From contig JADCEN010000015.1 in assembly GCA_020250175.1 (NCBI GenBank), forward strand, positions 38,148-102,147: a stretch of 64,000 bases of DNA, given 5' to 3'. This document shows, one piece after another, positions 1-9,710 of the stretch (positions are counted from its first letter, which is position 1; each line of letters starts with the position of its first letter). Source of the DNA: Rhodobacter sp. (GTDB taxonomy: Bacteria; Pseudomonadota; Alphaproteobacteria; Rhodobacterales; Rhodobacteraceae). Both the position numbers and the translations under genes were made by a program. The notes under the pieces were generated by a model. It made no database searches. It was not told the DNA's origin and saw only the letters and a list, made by a program, of their open reading frames with translations.

Positions 1-2
1 AA

Positions 3-1700
3 TACGCCTACTACAAGGAAGATGCGGGAAAGATCCTGATGGGATGTTTCGAGCCGGTCGCCAAACCCTGGGGTCATCAGGGCATTCCGGAGAACTTCTG
101 TTTTGACTCGCTGCCCGAAGACCTCGAGCATTTCGAACCGGTCCTCGATGCGGCAACGCGCCGCGTTCCCCTTCTGAAGACCGCGGGGATCCAGCTGTTC
201 TTCAACGGGCCGGAAAGCTTTACCCCTGACGACCGATATCTGCTGGGCGAGACGCCTGAGGTGCAGGGCCTTTACTGCATCTGCGGGTTCAATTCTGTCG
301 GCATTCTGTCGTCTGGCGGCGCGGGGCGGCTCTTGGCGAGCTGGATCAAGGACGGACATTCGCCAATGGATGTGGCAGATGTCGATATCCGACGGATGCA
401 ACCCTTCCAGTCGACGAAACAGTATCTTTTCGACCGCACCAAAGAAACGCTTGGCCTTTTGTTTCAGATGCACTGGCCGTCACGCCAGTATGACACGGCG
501 CGCGGCGCGCGGCGCAGCCCCTTCCACGATCGCCTTCTTGCCGCCGGGGCGATCATGACCGAAGGCGCCGGACACGAAAGGCCCGGCCTTTTCCGGCGCA
601 AGGGCGTGATGGAGCCGCTGGACTTCTCTTACGAGCGGCCAAGCTGGTTTTCGGCGGTGGGTCAAGAATGCCGGCACACCGCGGAAGCCGTCAGCATTTT
701 CGACCAATCCGGCTTTGCCAAGTTCACCGTCGAGGGGCGGGATGCCTGCAAGGTGCTTGGCCAGATCAGCGCCGGTGAGCTGGACGTGGAACCGGGGCGC
801 ATTGTCTATACCCAATGGCTAAACGAGCGCGGGGGGATCGAGGCCGATGTTACAGTCACGCGGCTTGGCGCCGACCGGTTCATGGTCGTGACCGGCCCTG
901 CATCGCATACGCGCGACCTTGCCTGGTTGCGGCGGCATGTTCCAGAGGACGCGCACGCCCATGTGGCCGACGCCAGCGCCGGTCTGGCCATGCTGGCCCT
1001 CATGGGCCCCGACTCCCGAGACCTGCTGACGCGCCTGTCCGGAGAGGATCTGTCAAACGAGGCCTTCCCCTTTGGCAGCGCCCGCGAGATCGAGATCGGA
1101 TACGCACGGGTTCTTGCGCAACGCCTTACCTATGTGGGCGAACTCGGCTGGGAACTCTATGTGCCCGCCGACTTTGCCCAGCACGTATTCGACCGCATCG
1201 TCGAGGCGGGCGGCGACAGGTTGCGCCATGCTGGCTATTTTGCGCTGAATTCCCTGCGCATGGAGAAGGGATACCGCCACTGGGGCCACGACATCGGCGA
1301 AGAGGATACGCCGATGGCGGCGGGCCTAGGCTTTGCGGTGGCCTGGAACAAGCCCGGTGGCTTCCTCGGCCGCGATGCGCTTCTGCGCGCAAAGGCCGAG
1401 GGCAAACCGCGCCGCAGGATGGTGCAGATCCGACTTGAGGGCGGTGACAGCGCTCCTCTCCTGCATCACAATGAGCCAATCGTGCATGACGGGCGAATGA
1501 TTGGCTCGGTCACCACCGGCGCGTTCGGACATCGTGTCGGGGCATCGCTGGCCCTTGGCATGATCCGCTCCGAGGACGGCGTGGACGCGGACTTCCTGTC
1601 CAAAGGCCGCTTCGAGGTCGAGATCGCCTGCGAACGCTTTCCGGCGGAACTGCGTCTGGGTGCCTGGTACGACCCGAAGCAGGCGCGCGTGAGGGCATGA
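3..1700 (+). CDS. FAD-dependent oxidoreductase fused to GcvT (dimethylglycine/sarcosine dehydrogenase-like), 5' end outside window
   Basis: The reading frame is open from the first bases, so the FAD-binding N-terminus lies upstream of the window. The visible part holds the end of the DAO-type FAD domain (FFNGPESFTPD, then a GILSSGG stretch), followed by a folate-binding GcvT domain and a GcvT C-terminal barrel. In this family (DMGDH, SARDH, PDPR relatives) the FAD half oxidatively demethylates a secondary or tertiary amine and the GcvT half passes the one-carbon unit to tetrahydrofolate. It resembles the gene at 35337-37793 closely in the FFNGPESFTPD region, so the two are paralogues. The exact substrate cannot be read. 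It ends convergently with the EamA gene downstream. Confidence 0.85.
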   Translation, partial: YAYYKEDAGKILMGCFEPVAKPWGHQGIPENFCFDSLPEDLEHFEPVLDAATRRVPLLKTAGIQLFFNGPESFTPDDRYLLGETPEVQGLYCICGFNSVGILSSGGAGRLLASWIKDGHSPMDVADVDIRRMQPFQSTKQYLFDRTKETLGLLFQMHWPSRQYDTARGARRSPFHDRLLAAGAIMTEGAGHERPGLFRRKGVMEPLDFSYERPSWFSAVGQECRHTAEAVSIFDQSGFAKFTVEGRDACKVLGQISAGELDVEPGRIVYTQWLNERGGIEADVTVTRLGADRFMVVTGPASHTRDLAWLRRHVPEDAHAHVADASAGLAMLALMGPDSRDLLTRLSGEDLSNEAFPFGSAREIEIGYARVLAQRLTYVGELGWELYVPADFAQHVFDRIVEAGGDRLRHAGYFALNSLRMEKGYRHWGHDIGEEDTPMAAGLGFAVAWNKPGGFLGRDALLRAKAEGKPRRRMVQIRLEGGDSAPLLHHNEPIVHDGRMIGSVTTGAFGHRVGASLALGMIRSEDGVDADFLSKGRFEVEIACERFPAELRLGAWYDPKQARVRA

Positions 1701-1716
1701 AATCGCGACGGGTCAG

Positions 1717-1734
1717 AGCCCGAGTCACCGGGCT
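1717..1734. terminator. Weak hairpin between convergent genes
   Basis: Six-base arms AGCCCG/CGGGCT with a six-base loop lie 17 bases after the FAD-GcvT stop codon. There is no T-tract, so a terminator role is only a guess from position. Confidence 0.25.
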
Positions 1735-1819
1735 GCTGGCCCAATCATTGCGCGGCGGTATGGCGGTTGTACGCGGGGCGCGGCAGCATCTGATCGGTCG
1801 AGTGGGCGTCTGTTGGCAG

Positions 1820-2707
1820 TCACGCCTTGCCTGATGCCTTTTCAAACAGGACAAGCCCGGCCACGACCACGCCGACGCCCAGCCATTGCCACCCTTGAAG
1901 CCGCTCGCCCAGCACCGCCACGGCAATCATGACGCCGAGCAGCGGCTCGAGATTGCTGATCATCGTGGCTCTGACTGGCGAGATATGGCGGAAGGCTGCG
2001 AAAAAGGCCAAGAGCCCGGCCGCAGAGCCGAGGCCGGCAAGGGCAAGGCCGATCCATCCCGAAGTGGACTCGGGAATGGACCATTCGCCAAGCCCCGTGG
2101 CCAGGGCAGAAAAGACCACCGAGGTGACAAGGCTCGAATAGACCATCACCCGGATCGAGCTTGCCCCTTTCTGCGCCTCGACAGCAAACAGGATCAGACC
2201 GCAGACGGCTACCGAAGCCAGCACGGCGAGCGCAATTCCAACCGGGTCCAAAACTGCCAGTTCGGGGCCAAGCGCCAGGGTCAGACCAAACAGAACCGCT
2301 ATGGCAATACCGATCTTGCGGCCGTTCAACCGCTCGGTCCCACGCAGATGGGCGACCAACGCTAGAAGCAAAGGGTGTGTAAAGTAGATCAGGACGGCGA
2401 GGCTGACCGGAATGTAGGCGACCGAACCGATGTAGCCGTAGGCCATGAACAGATAGGCGATGCCCGCAAGAAGGCAGGCCATCAGGGCCTCGCGGCCAAT
2501 GGCGAAACGTTGGCCCGTGGCAAGCATCGCCAGAGACAGGACCGCGACCGCAATCAAGCCGCGGGCGCTGAGCACTGTCAGTGTCGTCGCGCCCGCTTCA
2601 AGGGCCAGTTTTGCCGCCGTCGGCACTACAGCAGTCAGGATTGCAGACAAGACGACGAGGAGTATCCCGGTGGCTTGCCGGGACGACGAACCGGTTTCGG
2701 CTGGCAT
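1820..2707 (-). CDS. DMT-superfamily (EamA) transporter
   Basis: This 295-residue protein is almost entirely hydrophobic, with about ten predicted membrane segments in two similar halves, the usual length and shape of EamA/RhaT-type exporters. It is an inner-membrane drug/metabolite transporter; the family exports amino acids, amines and related metabolites, but the substrate cannot be read. It is the last gene of a minus-strand set (ABC ATPase, FAD oxidoreductase, binding protein, two permeases), only 12 bases after the second permease gene, so it is probably co-transcribed and may handle the same compound or a breakdown product. Confidence 0.85.
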   Translation of the reverse strand: MPAETGSSSRQATGILLVVLSAILTAVVPTAAKLALEAGATTLTVLSARGLIAVAVLSLAMLATGQRFAIGREALMACLLAGIAYLFMAYGYIGSVAYIPVSLAVLIYFTHPLLLALVAHLRGTERLNGRKIGIAIAVLFGLTLALGPELAVLDPVGIALAVLASVAVCGLILFAVEAQKGASSIRVMVYSSLVTSVVFSALATGLGEWSIPESTSGWIGLALAGLGSAAGLLAFFAAFRHISPVRATMISNLEPLLGVMIAVAVLGERLQGWQWLGVGVVVAGLVLFEKASGKA

Positions 2708-2719
2708 TATGGGGGTTCC

Positions 2720-3508
2720 TTACTTCTGCTGCGCCCGGGCACGGCGTTGCAGGCGCTGCATCAGGATGAACAAGGAGGTCGAAAAAAGGATCATCAATGT
2801 CGCGACAGCCGTGTAGGCCGGCGTCATCGGGCTTCGCATCGCTGTGAACAACTCCTTCGGCAGCGTGCGCTGGTCCGGGCCAGCTAGGAACAGCGCAACG
2901 ACCACATCGTCGAAGGACGTGGCAAAGGCGAAAAGCGCTCCTGAAGCCATTGCTGGCATGATGATGGGCAGGGTGACCGACAGGAACGCAAATCGCGGCG
3001 TCGCACCGCAAGCCGCTGCTGCGCGCGAGAGATTTGGGTCAAGCAATTCCAGCGCCGTCAGAACAGGCAACACGACAAAGGGCACCGCGATGATCGTATG
3101 TCCAAGAACCAATCCAAGATAGCTGTTGGTCAGGCCAAGCGGCGCCATGAAGAAGTAGGAGCTGACCGCAATCAGGATCACAGGAACGATCATCGGCGCG
3201 ATGAAGAGCATCTTGATCGCGCCAGCCCAGCCTGATTGCGACCGGGCGAGCCCCAAGGCTGAAAGCGTTCCCAGCGCCACTGACAGGACCGTGGCCAGTA
3301 CACCGACAAACAGGGAGTTCGCGATGGCCTTTATCCACTTATCGCCAAACAGCACTTCTTCGTACCATTGCAGCGAAAAGCCCGGCAGCGGGTAACTCAC
3401 CAGATTGCCGCTTGAGAAGGAGAGCGGAATGACAACCAGAATCGGGGCAATCAGATAGACCAAAATGGCCGCGCAGAACGTCCAGTAGAGGAGTTTCCAA
3501 AGGGACAT
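2720..3508 (-). CDS. ABC transporter permease, PotC-like (spermidine/putrescine type)
   Basis: A 262-residue inner-membrane protein with about six membrane segments and the binding-protein-dependent transport domain; the EAA-type loop lies near AAAACGATPRFAFLSVTLP. It would pair with the longer permease encoded just upstream to form the channel of a polyamine/opine-type importer (PotABCD/POPT family). The gap to that permease gene is six bases. The substrate is inferred only from family, as an amine or organic cation. Confidence 0.85.
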   Translation of the reverse strand: MSLWKLLYWTFCAAILVYLIAPILVVIPLSFSSGNLVSYPLPGFSLQWYEEVLFGDKWIKAIANSLFVGVLATVLSVALGTLSALGLARSQSGWAGAIKMLFIAPMIVPVILIAVSSYFFMAPLGLTNSYLGLVLGHTIIAVPFVVLPVLTALELLDPNLSRAAAACGATPRFAFLSVTLPIIMPAMASGALFAFATSFDDVVVALFLAGPDQRTLPKELFTAMRSPMTPAYTAVATLMILFSTSLFILMQRLQRRARAQQK

Positions 3509-3514
3509 GCGACG

Positions 3515-4696
3515 TCACCCTGCAAGTTGAGTGCGGCCGCCCGAAAGTCGTTGGGCAATCGCATAAAGGACCAGTGTGAGGATCAGCATGATCAGGCCCA
3601 GCGTCGCGGCCATGCCCCAGTTTCCTGTGTCGGTCGTATAGTTCGCGACGAAGAAGGACAGCATCTGATCCGAGGCCCCACCCACAAGAGCAGGCGTGAT
3701 GTAGTAGCCAAGGGCCTGAATGAAGACCATGAGGCCGCCGGCGACCAGGCCCGGCGCAGCGAGCGGAAGATAGACCCAGAAGAAGCGCGTGATTGGTCCG
3801 GCCCCCAGGCTGGCCGCCGCTTTCATGTACAGAGGCGGAATGCCCTTGAGCACACCATAGAGCGGCAGGATCATGAAGGGCAGCAGGACATGCGTCATCG
3901 AGATCAGCACGCCTGTCCGGTTGTAGATGAGGTCTAAGGGCTCCGCGAGAAAGCCTAGATCAATCAGCGTCTTGTTGATCAGGCCCTCGCGCTGCAAAAG
4001 GACGACCCAGCCTGCTGTGCGCACCAGAAGCGAGGTCCAGAAGGGCAAGAGTACCAGCACGATCAGCCAATCGGCGGTCTTTTCGCTTACCGAAGTCAGC
4101 AGATGCGCGAGGGGAAATCCAAGCAGGATGCAGCCTAGTGTGACAGAACCGCTGATGAGCAGGGTTCGGAACAGGACATCAATGTAGATGCGATACTCTT
4201 CGGGTGCCCACCCAATGTCGCCGTTGAAGCCGCGCTGGAGGTCAAGGGCCGACAGAAGGTAGAATCCCGACACCGGCCCGCGCGCCCGCTGGACGACCGC
4301 GAAGAATTCCGGACTGGCGAGGTTGGGATCAAGCTCGGCAAAGAAGGCGCTGTCGAACCGCGTCCCTTCCGGCGCTGCGCCGACCTTCTTGGAAGCGCGC
4401 ATGATGGTGGTACGCAGGCCCGGAATCTCATAGTTCAGCCGACGTGCAGCGTGGGCGAGTGTCCCGTTTTCACGGGCAATCACAAGGTCGCTGGCGAACT
4501 CAGTGAAAACTGCAGGAGGCAACGGGGCACCATAGTGCCAACCCTCAAGCGCCTCGATGGTTCGGGGCAGTGCGCGAGGCACTTCGACCTCGCGCACCGA
4601 CTTTGACAGCAGGCCCGCCATCGGACCTGCAAAGAACACCAGAAGAAAGGCCGCCAATGGTGCCAAGAGCAACAACCGATGACGGACCTTCTGCAT
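3515..4696 (-). CDS. ABC transporter permease, PotB-like
   Basis: At 393 residues this is longer than typical PotB proteins (about 280) because of a roughly 120-residue periplasmic insertion between the first membrane helix and the transport domain, as in many alphaproteobacterial POPT permeases. The C-terminal part has about six membrane segments and an EAA-type loop (AAASLGAGPITRFFWVYLPL). It forms the importer channel with the PotC-like protein and follows the binding-protein gene by 15 bases. Confidence 0.85.
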   Translation of the reverse strand: MQKVRHRLLLLAPLAAFLLVFFAGPMAGLLSKSVREVEVPRALPRTIEALEGWHYGAPLPPAVFTEFASDLVIARENGTLAHAARRLNYEIPGLRTTIMRASKKVGAAPEGTRFDSAFFAELDPNLASPEFFAVVQRARGPVSGFYLLSALDLQRGFNGDIGWAPEEYRIYIDVLFRTLLISGSVTLGCILLGFPLAHLLTSVSEKTADWLIVLVLLPFWTSLLVRTAGWVVLLQREGLINKTLIDLGFLAEPLDLIYNRTGVLISMTHVLLPFMILPLYGVLKGIPPLYMKAAASLGAGPITRFFWVYLPLAAPGLVAGGLMVFIQALGYYITPALVGGASDQMLSFFVANYTTDTGNWGMAATLGLIMLILTLVLYAIAQRLSGGRTQLAG

Positions 4697-4711
4697 GGCG
4701 GGTCTCCCTGC

Positions 4712-5758
4712 TCAGTTCGTACCGGTCCAGGCCGCCCAACGTTCGGCCAGCTTGTCACCGTTGTCGTTCCAGAACGTCGCGTCCTCATGGAAGACGACCG
4801 CCAGGTTTTCAGGAGCCGTCGGCAACTGGCTGACCAGGGCCGCATCAATCAGGGCGTCGGCCCCGACCGCCGTGGTCCCGTAGGGCGAATATGGCACCAT
4901 CAGGGCCTGGTTTTCGGGGCGGCCCATGAACTCGATCAATTTCAGGGCTTCGTCCCTGTTCGCCGATCCCTTCATGATGACCCAGCTGTCCATCGTGTAC
5001 GGCGAATCCTTCCAGACCACCTTGAAGTTCTTGCCATCGTTCCTGTTGGCGTTGAAGATCCGCCCGTTATAGGCGGCGGCCATCACCACGTCGCCAGCGG
5101 CCAGCATCTCGATGGGCTGCCCCCCGCTCTTCCAGAACACGAGATCGGCCTTGATCGTGTCCAGCTTGGCAAAGGCGCGATCCACGCCCTCGGGCGTTTT
5201 CAGAAGGTCATAGACCTGATCCGCAGGGACCCCATCGGCCAGAAGGGCGATCTCCAGGCTCCATTTCGCGTTGTTGCGAAGCGCGCGCTTGCCGGGGAAT
5301 TTGGTCGTATCGAAGAAGTCCGCCCAATCCTTCGGTCCTTCGGCAAGCTTGTCGCCGTCATAAGCCAGCATAATGTTCCAGACCAGGGCACCGACCCCAC
5401 AAGTGCTGACCGCGCCCGGGATGTAGCGTTCGACCCCGCCGATCGCTGCCGGATCGATCTCTTCAAAAAGGCCCTCGTCGCACCCGGCCGCAACTTCGGG
5501 CGCCTCGGTCAGGACGATATCCCAGGTGTTGCTGCCGCCTTCGATCTTGGTGCGCAACACCCCTATGCCGCCGTCCCAGGTTTCCTCGTTGATCGTGATG
5601 CCGTTCGCCTCGGCAAAGGGTGCCCAGTAGACGGCATGCAGTCCTTCCTGGTGCGGACCGCCCCAGCCGACGACCGTCAGGTCATTGGCTGCGGCAGCCT
5701 GTCCAAGGCAAGCGACGGCAAAGATGCCCATCGCCATTGTCTTTGCAGTGTTCTTCAT
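4712..5758 (-). CDS. Extracellular solute-binding protein, PotD-like, of the polyamine-type ABC importer
   Basis: A 348-residue protein with a clear Sec signal peptide (MKNTAKTMAMGIFAVACLG, cleavage near AAA-ND). The mature part reads like a family-1 periplasmic binding protein (early VVGWGG, later WDIVLTEAPEVAAGCDEG). It captures the substrate in the periplasm for the permeases encoded downstream. A strong Shine-Dalgarno sequence (GGGAGGAAG) supports the start. Spermidine/putrescine-type proteins bind amines, but specificity varies widely in this family. Confidence 0.85.
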   Translation of the reverse strand: MKNTAKTMAMGIFAVACLGQAAAANDLTVVGWGGPHQEGLHAVYWAPFAEANGITINEETWDGGIGVLRTKIEGGSNTWDIVLTEAPEVAAGCDEGLFEEIDPAAIGGVERYIPGAVSTCGVGALVWNIMLAYDGDKLAEGPKDWADFFDTTKFPGKRALRNNAKWSLEIALLADGVPADQVYDLLKTPEGVDRAFAKLDTIKADLVFWKSGGQPIEMLAAGDVVMAAAYNGRIFNANRNDGKNFKVVWKDSPYTMDSWVIMKGSANRDEALKLIEFMGRPENQALMVPYSPYGTTAVGADALIDAALVSQLPTAPENLAVVFHEDATFWNDNGDKLAERWAAWTGTN

Positions 5759-5859
5759 TTGACTTCCTCCCTTTTGCTCTATTCATAACAAGTTACACCG
5801 AATGGACACTCACGCTCCGAACCTCCGACAAGACCTTGCCCGTCGCATATCCGGATCGC

Positions 5860-7554
5860 TCAGTTGCCCACAGAGATGTGCCGTGCGGCCAGATGGCCGA
5901 AAACCAGGGCCGGACCCAGTGTGATGCCCGCCCCCGGATAGGTCCCGCCCATGAAGCTGGCGGCGTCGTTGCCCACGACATAGAGCCCCGCGACCGGCTG
6001 GCCGGAGGTATCGAGCGCGCGGGCGTGGGCATCCGTGCGCATGCCGATGAAGGTTCCGATGTCACCAGGTACCAGTCGAACGGCATAGAATGGCCCCCGA
6101 TCAATAGGGGCGACACAGGGGTTCGGGCTGCGCCCGATACTGCCATTGAAGCGCTGATAAGGGTCCGTGCCCTTGCCGAACTCGGGATCCTCGCCCAAGG
6201 CGGCTCCCTTGTTCAGGCGCGAAACGGTCTGGCTCAGGCCCTTTGCGTCAATGCCGCAGAGCGCCGCCAGTTCGGTCAGTGTATCGGCCCGCTTGATGTA
6301 TCCCGACGCGATATGGGGCCCGAGGCGACCCGGTCGGGGTGGTGCGGCGCCCAGGCCATAGGCCCTGATCCCAGCCGAGTCGCAGATGACATGGCAATGG
6401 ACATCCGGATCATCCCGGCAGGCCTCGACCATGGCCGGCACGAAATCGTGGTAGGACATGGCCTCGTTGATGAACCGCCGACCGCGCTTGTCGACCGCGA
6501 TATACCCCGCCTTGCCGCGGTCGATGAAGTGCGGAAAGGGGATCGTCGTCCCATCCGGCTGCGGAACCAGAGAGACAGGCACCCAGGCCGCTGGCTGTGC
6601 CTGCCCTTCGACGACGGCGACGTTCAGGGACCGGCCAAGCCGGATGCCGTCACCGGTGTTGTCGGCAGGTGCCACAGTCCGGTGGTTCTTGCCCGCCGCC
6701 ACATGGTCATAAAGCCGGGCCCTGAGTTCGTCATTTGCCGGAAAGCCGCCGCAGGCCAGAACAACCGCCTTGCGGGCGCGGATCGTCCGGCGACCTTCTG
6801 GCCCCTCGACCACCGCGCCCGTGACACGCCCCGTTTCCGTCATCAGCTCCACCACCGGCGTCTTCAGCATCAGCTTCACGCCGCGTTCAAAAGCCGAGCG
6901 GGCCAACATGGCGACAAGTGCGTTGCCGTTCGACAGCCGGGTGCCGCGACTGTAGCTTACACGGTCCTTCGCATAGCGCAGGAACAGCTTGGTCACGTGC
7001 TGGGCCGACGACAGCTTCTTGGTCATCGTGAAGAACTGCGGCAGGTCCTCGCGCCCCACCATCATTCCCCCCAGGATCGTTGTCGTCTTCAGCGGCGGGC
7101 GGAGTTTGTCGAACCATTTCCCCAAGGTACGGCCATCGAAAGGTCGAGGTCCAAGCGACCGCCCGCCTTTCGAGGCGCCGGGCTGACCAGGGTGGTAATC
7201 GCTCCATGCCGGCGACAGCATGTAGGAGACATGGCTGTTGGCCTCGAACCAATCCAATATGCTGGCCGCATTGTCGGCAAAGGCTTCGGCCTTGTCGCGG
7301 TCCAGGCGGTTTCCGGCTTCGGCCTGCAGGTAGGAAAGGACACCCTCGCGGCTATCGGAAATCCCGGCTTCTCGCGCTTGGCGGCTTCCGGGAATCCAGA
7401 TGACCCCCGCCGAGAAACAGGTCGTGCCGCCAAAGACATCGGCCTTTTCGACCATGATCACATCGAGGCCATCAATGGCTGCGGTCAGTGCCGCCGCGAA
7501 GCCCGACGCGCCGGAGCCCGCGACCAGCACATCACATTCCAGACCCATCGGCAT
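5860..7554 (-). CDS. FAD-dependent oxidoreductase of the fumarate reductase / 3-ketosteroid dehydrogenase-like family
   Basis: A 564-residue flavoprotein. The N-terminus has the dinucleotide-binding motif GSGASGFAAAL followed by an acidic residue (VEKAD), and the C-terminus has the second FAD-contact motif (GLYVVGNDAASFMGGTYPGAGITLG). This is the FAD_binding_2 architecture shared by succinate dehydrogenase/fumarate reductase flavoproteins and ketosteroid delta-1-dehydrogenases. It lies between the importer ATPase gene and the binding-protein gene, so it probably acts on the imported compound. Its start is supported by an AAGGAG site at good spacing. The substrate is unknown. Confidence 0.85.
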   Translation of the reverse strand: MPMGLECDVLVAGSGASGFAAALTAAIDGLDVIMVEKADVFGGTTCFSAGVIWIPGSRQAREAGISDSREGVLSYLQAEAGNRLDRDKAEAFADNAASILDWFEANSHVSYMLSPAWSDYHPGQPGASKGGRSLGPRPFDGRTLGKWFDKLRPPLKTTTILGGMMVGREDLPQFFTMTKKLSSAQHVTKLFLRYAKDRVSYSRGTRLSNGNALVAMLARSAFERGVKLMLKTPVVELMTETGRVTGAVVEGPEGRRTIRARKAVVLACGGFPANDELRARLYDHVAAGKNHRTVAPADNTGDGIRLGRSLNVAVVEGQAQPAAWVPVSLVPQPDGTTIPFPHFIDRGKAGYIAVDKRGRRFINEAMSYHDFVPAMVEACRDDPDVHCHVICDSAGIRAYGLGAAPPRPGRLGPHIASGYIKRADTLTELAALCGIDAKGLSQTVSRLNKGAALGEDPEFGKGTDPYQRFNGSIGRSPNPCVAPIDRGPFYAVRLVPGDIGTFIGMRTDAHARALDTSGQPVAGLYVVGNDAASFMGGTYPGAGITLGPALVFGHLAARHISVGN

Positions 7555-7576
7555 CGCGGCTCCTTGCTTTCGTACT

Positions 7577-8683
7577 TCAAAAGATCCAGGCGTCTTCGGG
7601 GCGGAAGCGCAGGACGACTGGCTGTCCGACGGTCAGCCCCGCAGGCACCGACCCAACATTGACTTTGACGGTCCAGTTCTCTGCCCGAAGCCCGCCGTCT
7701 TCATCGGAAAGCGCCGCGACAAGCCGCCAGTGGTCACCCTGCTGAATGATGTCGACCAGCCGTGCGCCGATCTGGTTTCCGGTCTCCAGTTGGCCAGCAT
7801 CGAGAGCGACTTTCAGGCACTCGGGGCGTACGCACAGAACTTGGGAAGGCCCATTTGTGCTGTGGCCTGCCCGACGGCCACGTAAGGTAAGGCCGTTGGC
7901 CAAGCGGATTTCCATCTGCCCTGCCGGGGCAACCGGGTCAGGACCGGACTTTCCCTCAACCTTGTTGTTGTCACCCAGAAAGCCGGCCACGAAGGTATTG
8001 CAGGGCGCATCGTACAATTGCTGCGGCGGCCCGATCTGTTCGATCCTGCCGTGGTTGAAGACCGCTACCCGATCAGACATCACCATCGCTTCGGACTGGT
8101 CATGGGTCACGAAGGCCATGGTCACGCCCAGTTCCCGATGCAGACGCCGGATTTCCAGCTGCATTTCCTCGCGCAGTTTCTTGTCCAACGCCGAGAGAGG
8201 CTCATCCAACAGGACCAGGCGCGGCTCGAACACCAGCGCACGCGCCAAGGCGACCCGCTGTTGCTGACCGCCGGACAGTTGGTGCGGCATCCGCTCGGCG
8301 AACGGCGCAAGCCGGACTTTTTCCAGAGCGCTGGTGACGCGTGTTGCGGTCTCGCTTCGCGAAAGACGGCGGACCTTCAGGGGGAAGGCGACATTTTCGG
8401 CAACTGTCAGATGCGGGAACAGCGCGTGGCTTTGAAAGACCACACCCATGTTCCGGCGGTGTGCGGGCAGTGTCTCAATGGGGACGCCATCAAATCGGAT
8501 TGTCCCCGCGCTCGGCCGTTCGAAGCCTGCCAGCATCATAAGGGAAGTGGTCTTCCCCGACCCGGACGGCCCGAGCAGCGTCAGGAACTCACCTGCTTCT
8601 ATACCAAGGTTCAGGTTGTCTACCGCGACGACGGTCTTCCCGGCGTAGTGCTTTGAGACATTTTCGAACTGGATCAGAGACAT
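7577..8683 (-). CDS. ABC transporter ATP-binding protein, PotA-like
   Basis: The 368-residue nucleotide-binding subunit of the importer. Walker A is GPSGSGKTT, the signature LSGGQQQRVALARAL, and Walker B LVLLDEPLSALD; a TOBE-type C-terminal domain follows. The frame stays open upstream to about 9046, but the added stretch is low-complexity and overlaps the divergent iclR-type gene, so I start at the methionine before SLIQFENVSKHY, which has a GGGGTGAAG ribosome site. It is the first gene of the minus-strand transporter operon. Confidence 0.88.
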   Translation of the reverse strand: MSLIQFENVSKHYAGKTVVAVDNLNLGIEAGEFLTLLGPSGSGKTTSLMMLAGFERPSAGTIRFDGVPIETLPAHRRNMGVVFQSHALFPHLTVAENVAFPLKVRRLSRSETATRVTSALEKVRLAPFAERMPHQLSGGQQQRVALARALVFEPRLVLLDEPLSALDKKLREEMQLEIRRLHRELGVTMAFVTHDQSEAMVMSDRVAVFNHGRIEQIGPPQQLYDAPCNTFVAGFLGDNNKVEGKSGPDPVAPAGQMEIRLANGLTLRGRRAGHSTNGPSQVLCVRPECLKVALDAGQLETGNQIGARLVDIIQQGDHWRLVAALSDEDGGLRAENWTVKVNVGSVPAGLTVGQPVVLRFRPEDAWIF

Positions 8684-8811
8684 GCGCGTTACTTCACCCC
8701 TCAGGCCATAGCATGCGACGGCGGCGACGCGCTTACAGAACGTGCCAGAGAGAGGGTCATTGACAGCAAGATCCTCGATCCTTGCGCAAACTTGGCTGAC
8801 TTTACTTTTAG

Positions 8812-8825
8812 CGTAACTAATTACG
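8812..8825. promoter_or_regulatory. Candidate IclR operator between the transporter operon and iclR-type gene
   Basis: A 14-base inverted repeat, CGTAA-CTAA-TTACG, lies in the 221-base divergent intergenic region and is flanked by further GCGTAA half-sites. A related sequence sits in front of the 12298-13302 operon at 13344-13357, matching at 10 of 14 positions. This pairing suggests the IclR-type regulator encoded at 8905 binds both. Confidence 0.5.
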
Positions 8826-8904
8826 ATAATGTAGCGTAAGGTGCAGGCAACCGCCTTGTCAATGGCTCCTGAATGCCAGAAAAGAGTGTAGGGAGGCTGG
8901 GAAG

Positions 8905-9705
8905 ATGGATACTCGGGCAGAAGAAAGACAGCAGGGTAGCGTTCAGTCGGTCGAAGTGGCAGGAGAGGTTCTCCGGGCACTGGTTGCGGCGAACGGCCCC
9001 ATGCGCCTGTCCGACATTGCGCAGGCCTCGGCAATGCATCCGGCAAAGGCGCACCGCTATCTCGTCAGCCTGACCCGGATCGGGCTTACCTCTCAGGATT
9101 CCTCTACTGGTCTCTACGACCTTGGGCCAATGGCGCTGCAGATGGCGCTCAAAGGCTTCATCCGCTTTGACATTCTGCGACTGTCCGTCGACTGCATCGA
9201 GCAGCTGGGCCGCGAAATCGGCGAGACCGTCGCGCTGGTCATTTGGGGTGAGGCCGGCCCGAAGTTCATCCGGATGGCAGAAGCGCGTCATGGGCAGGCC
9301 AGCACGGTGCCCATCACCCATATCTGCCCGCTCACCTGGTCGGCGACCGGTCTCTTGTTCAGCACCTACGAAGACCCAGCTCGCACTTCGGCGCTTATCC
9401 GGCGCGAAATCGAACAGAGCCAGTTGGTCAACAGGGCCAATGCACCTCAAAGCATGGCCGATCTTGAGAAGTTGACTGCGTCGATCCGTTCGAATGGCGT
9501 TTCGACAATCGAAAACGGGGGCAACAGTGGCAATGCGGCCATCAGCGCCCCGGTGTTTGATGCCTCGGGCAAGTTCATCATGGGGATCAGCGTCTTCGCC
9601 AAGGCTGGCCGGATTGATACGAGCCTTGACGGCAATCTCGTCCGCAAGATCACCAGCGCAACGCGCAGGCTGTCGGATGCCCTGGCCGGACGAAAGAGCT
9701 TCTGA
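8905..9705 (+). CDS. IclR-family transcriptional regulator
   Basis: A 266-residue protein with an N-terminal winged helix (VAGEVLRALVAANGPMRLSDIAQASAMHPAKAHRYLVSL region) and a C-terminal GAF-like effector domain ending in FIMGISVFAKAGR. A strong AGGGAGG site precedes the start. It is divergent from the ABC/FAD operon and ends six bases from the convergent M20 gene. IclR proteins typically control the adjacent catabolic operon in response to a small carboxylated or amine metabolite. Confidence 0.9.
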   Translation: MDTRAEERQQGSVQSVEVAGEVLRALVAANGPMRLSDIAQASAMHPAKAHRYLVSLTRIGLTSQDSSTGLYDLGPMALQMALKGFIRFDILRLSVDCIEQLGREIGETVALVIWGEAGPKFIRMAEARHGQASTVPITHICPLTWSATGLLFSTYEDPARTSALIRREIEQSQLVNRANAPQSMADLEKLTASIRSNGVSTIENGGNSGNAAISAPVFDASGKFIMGISVFAKAGRIDTSLDGNLVRKITSATRRLSDALAGRKSF

Positions 9706-9710
9706 AGGCG

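Noticed and set aside
5620..7662. 680-codon plus-strand open frame
   Set aside because: Lies antisense to the well-supported binding-protein and FAD oxidoreductase genes; it is rich in Arg/Gln/His with no family motifs, typical of a high-GC shadow frame.
8684..9046. N-terminal extension of the ABC ATPase
   Set aside because: Overlaps the divergent iclR-type gene and its operator; PotA proteins start at the SLIQFENVSKHY position.
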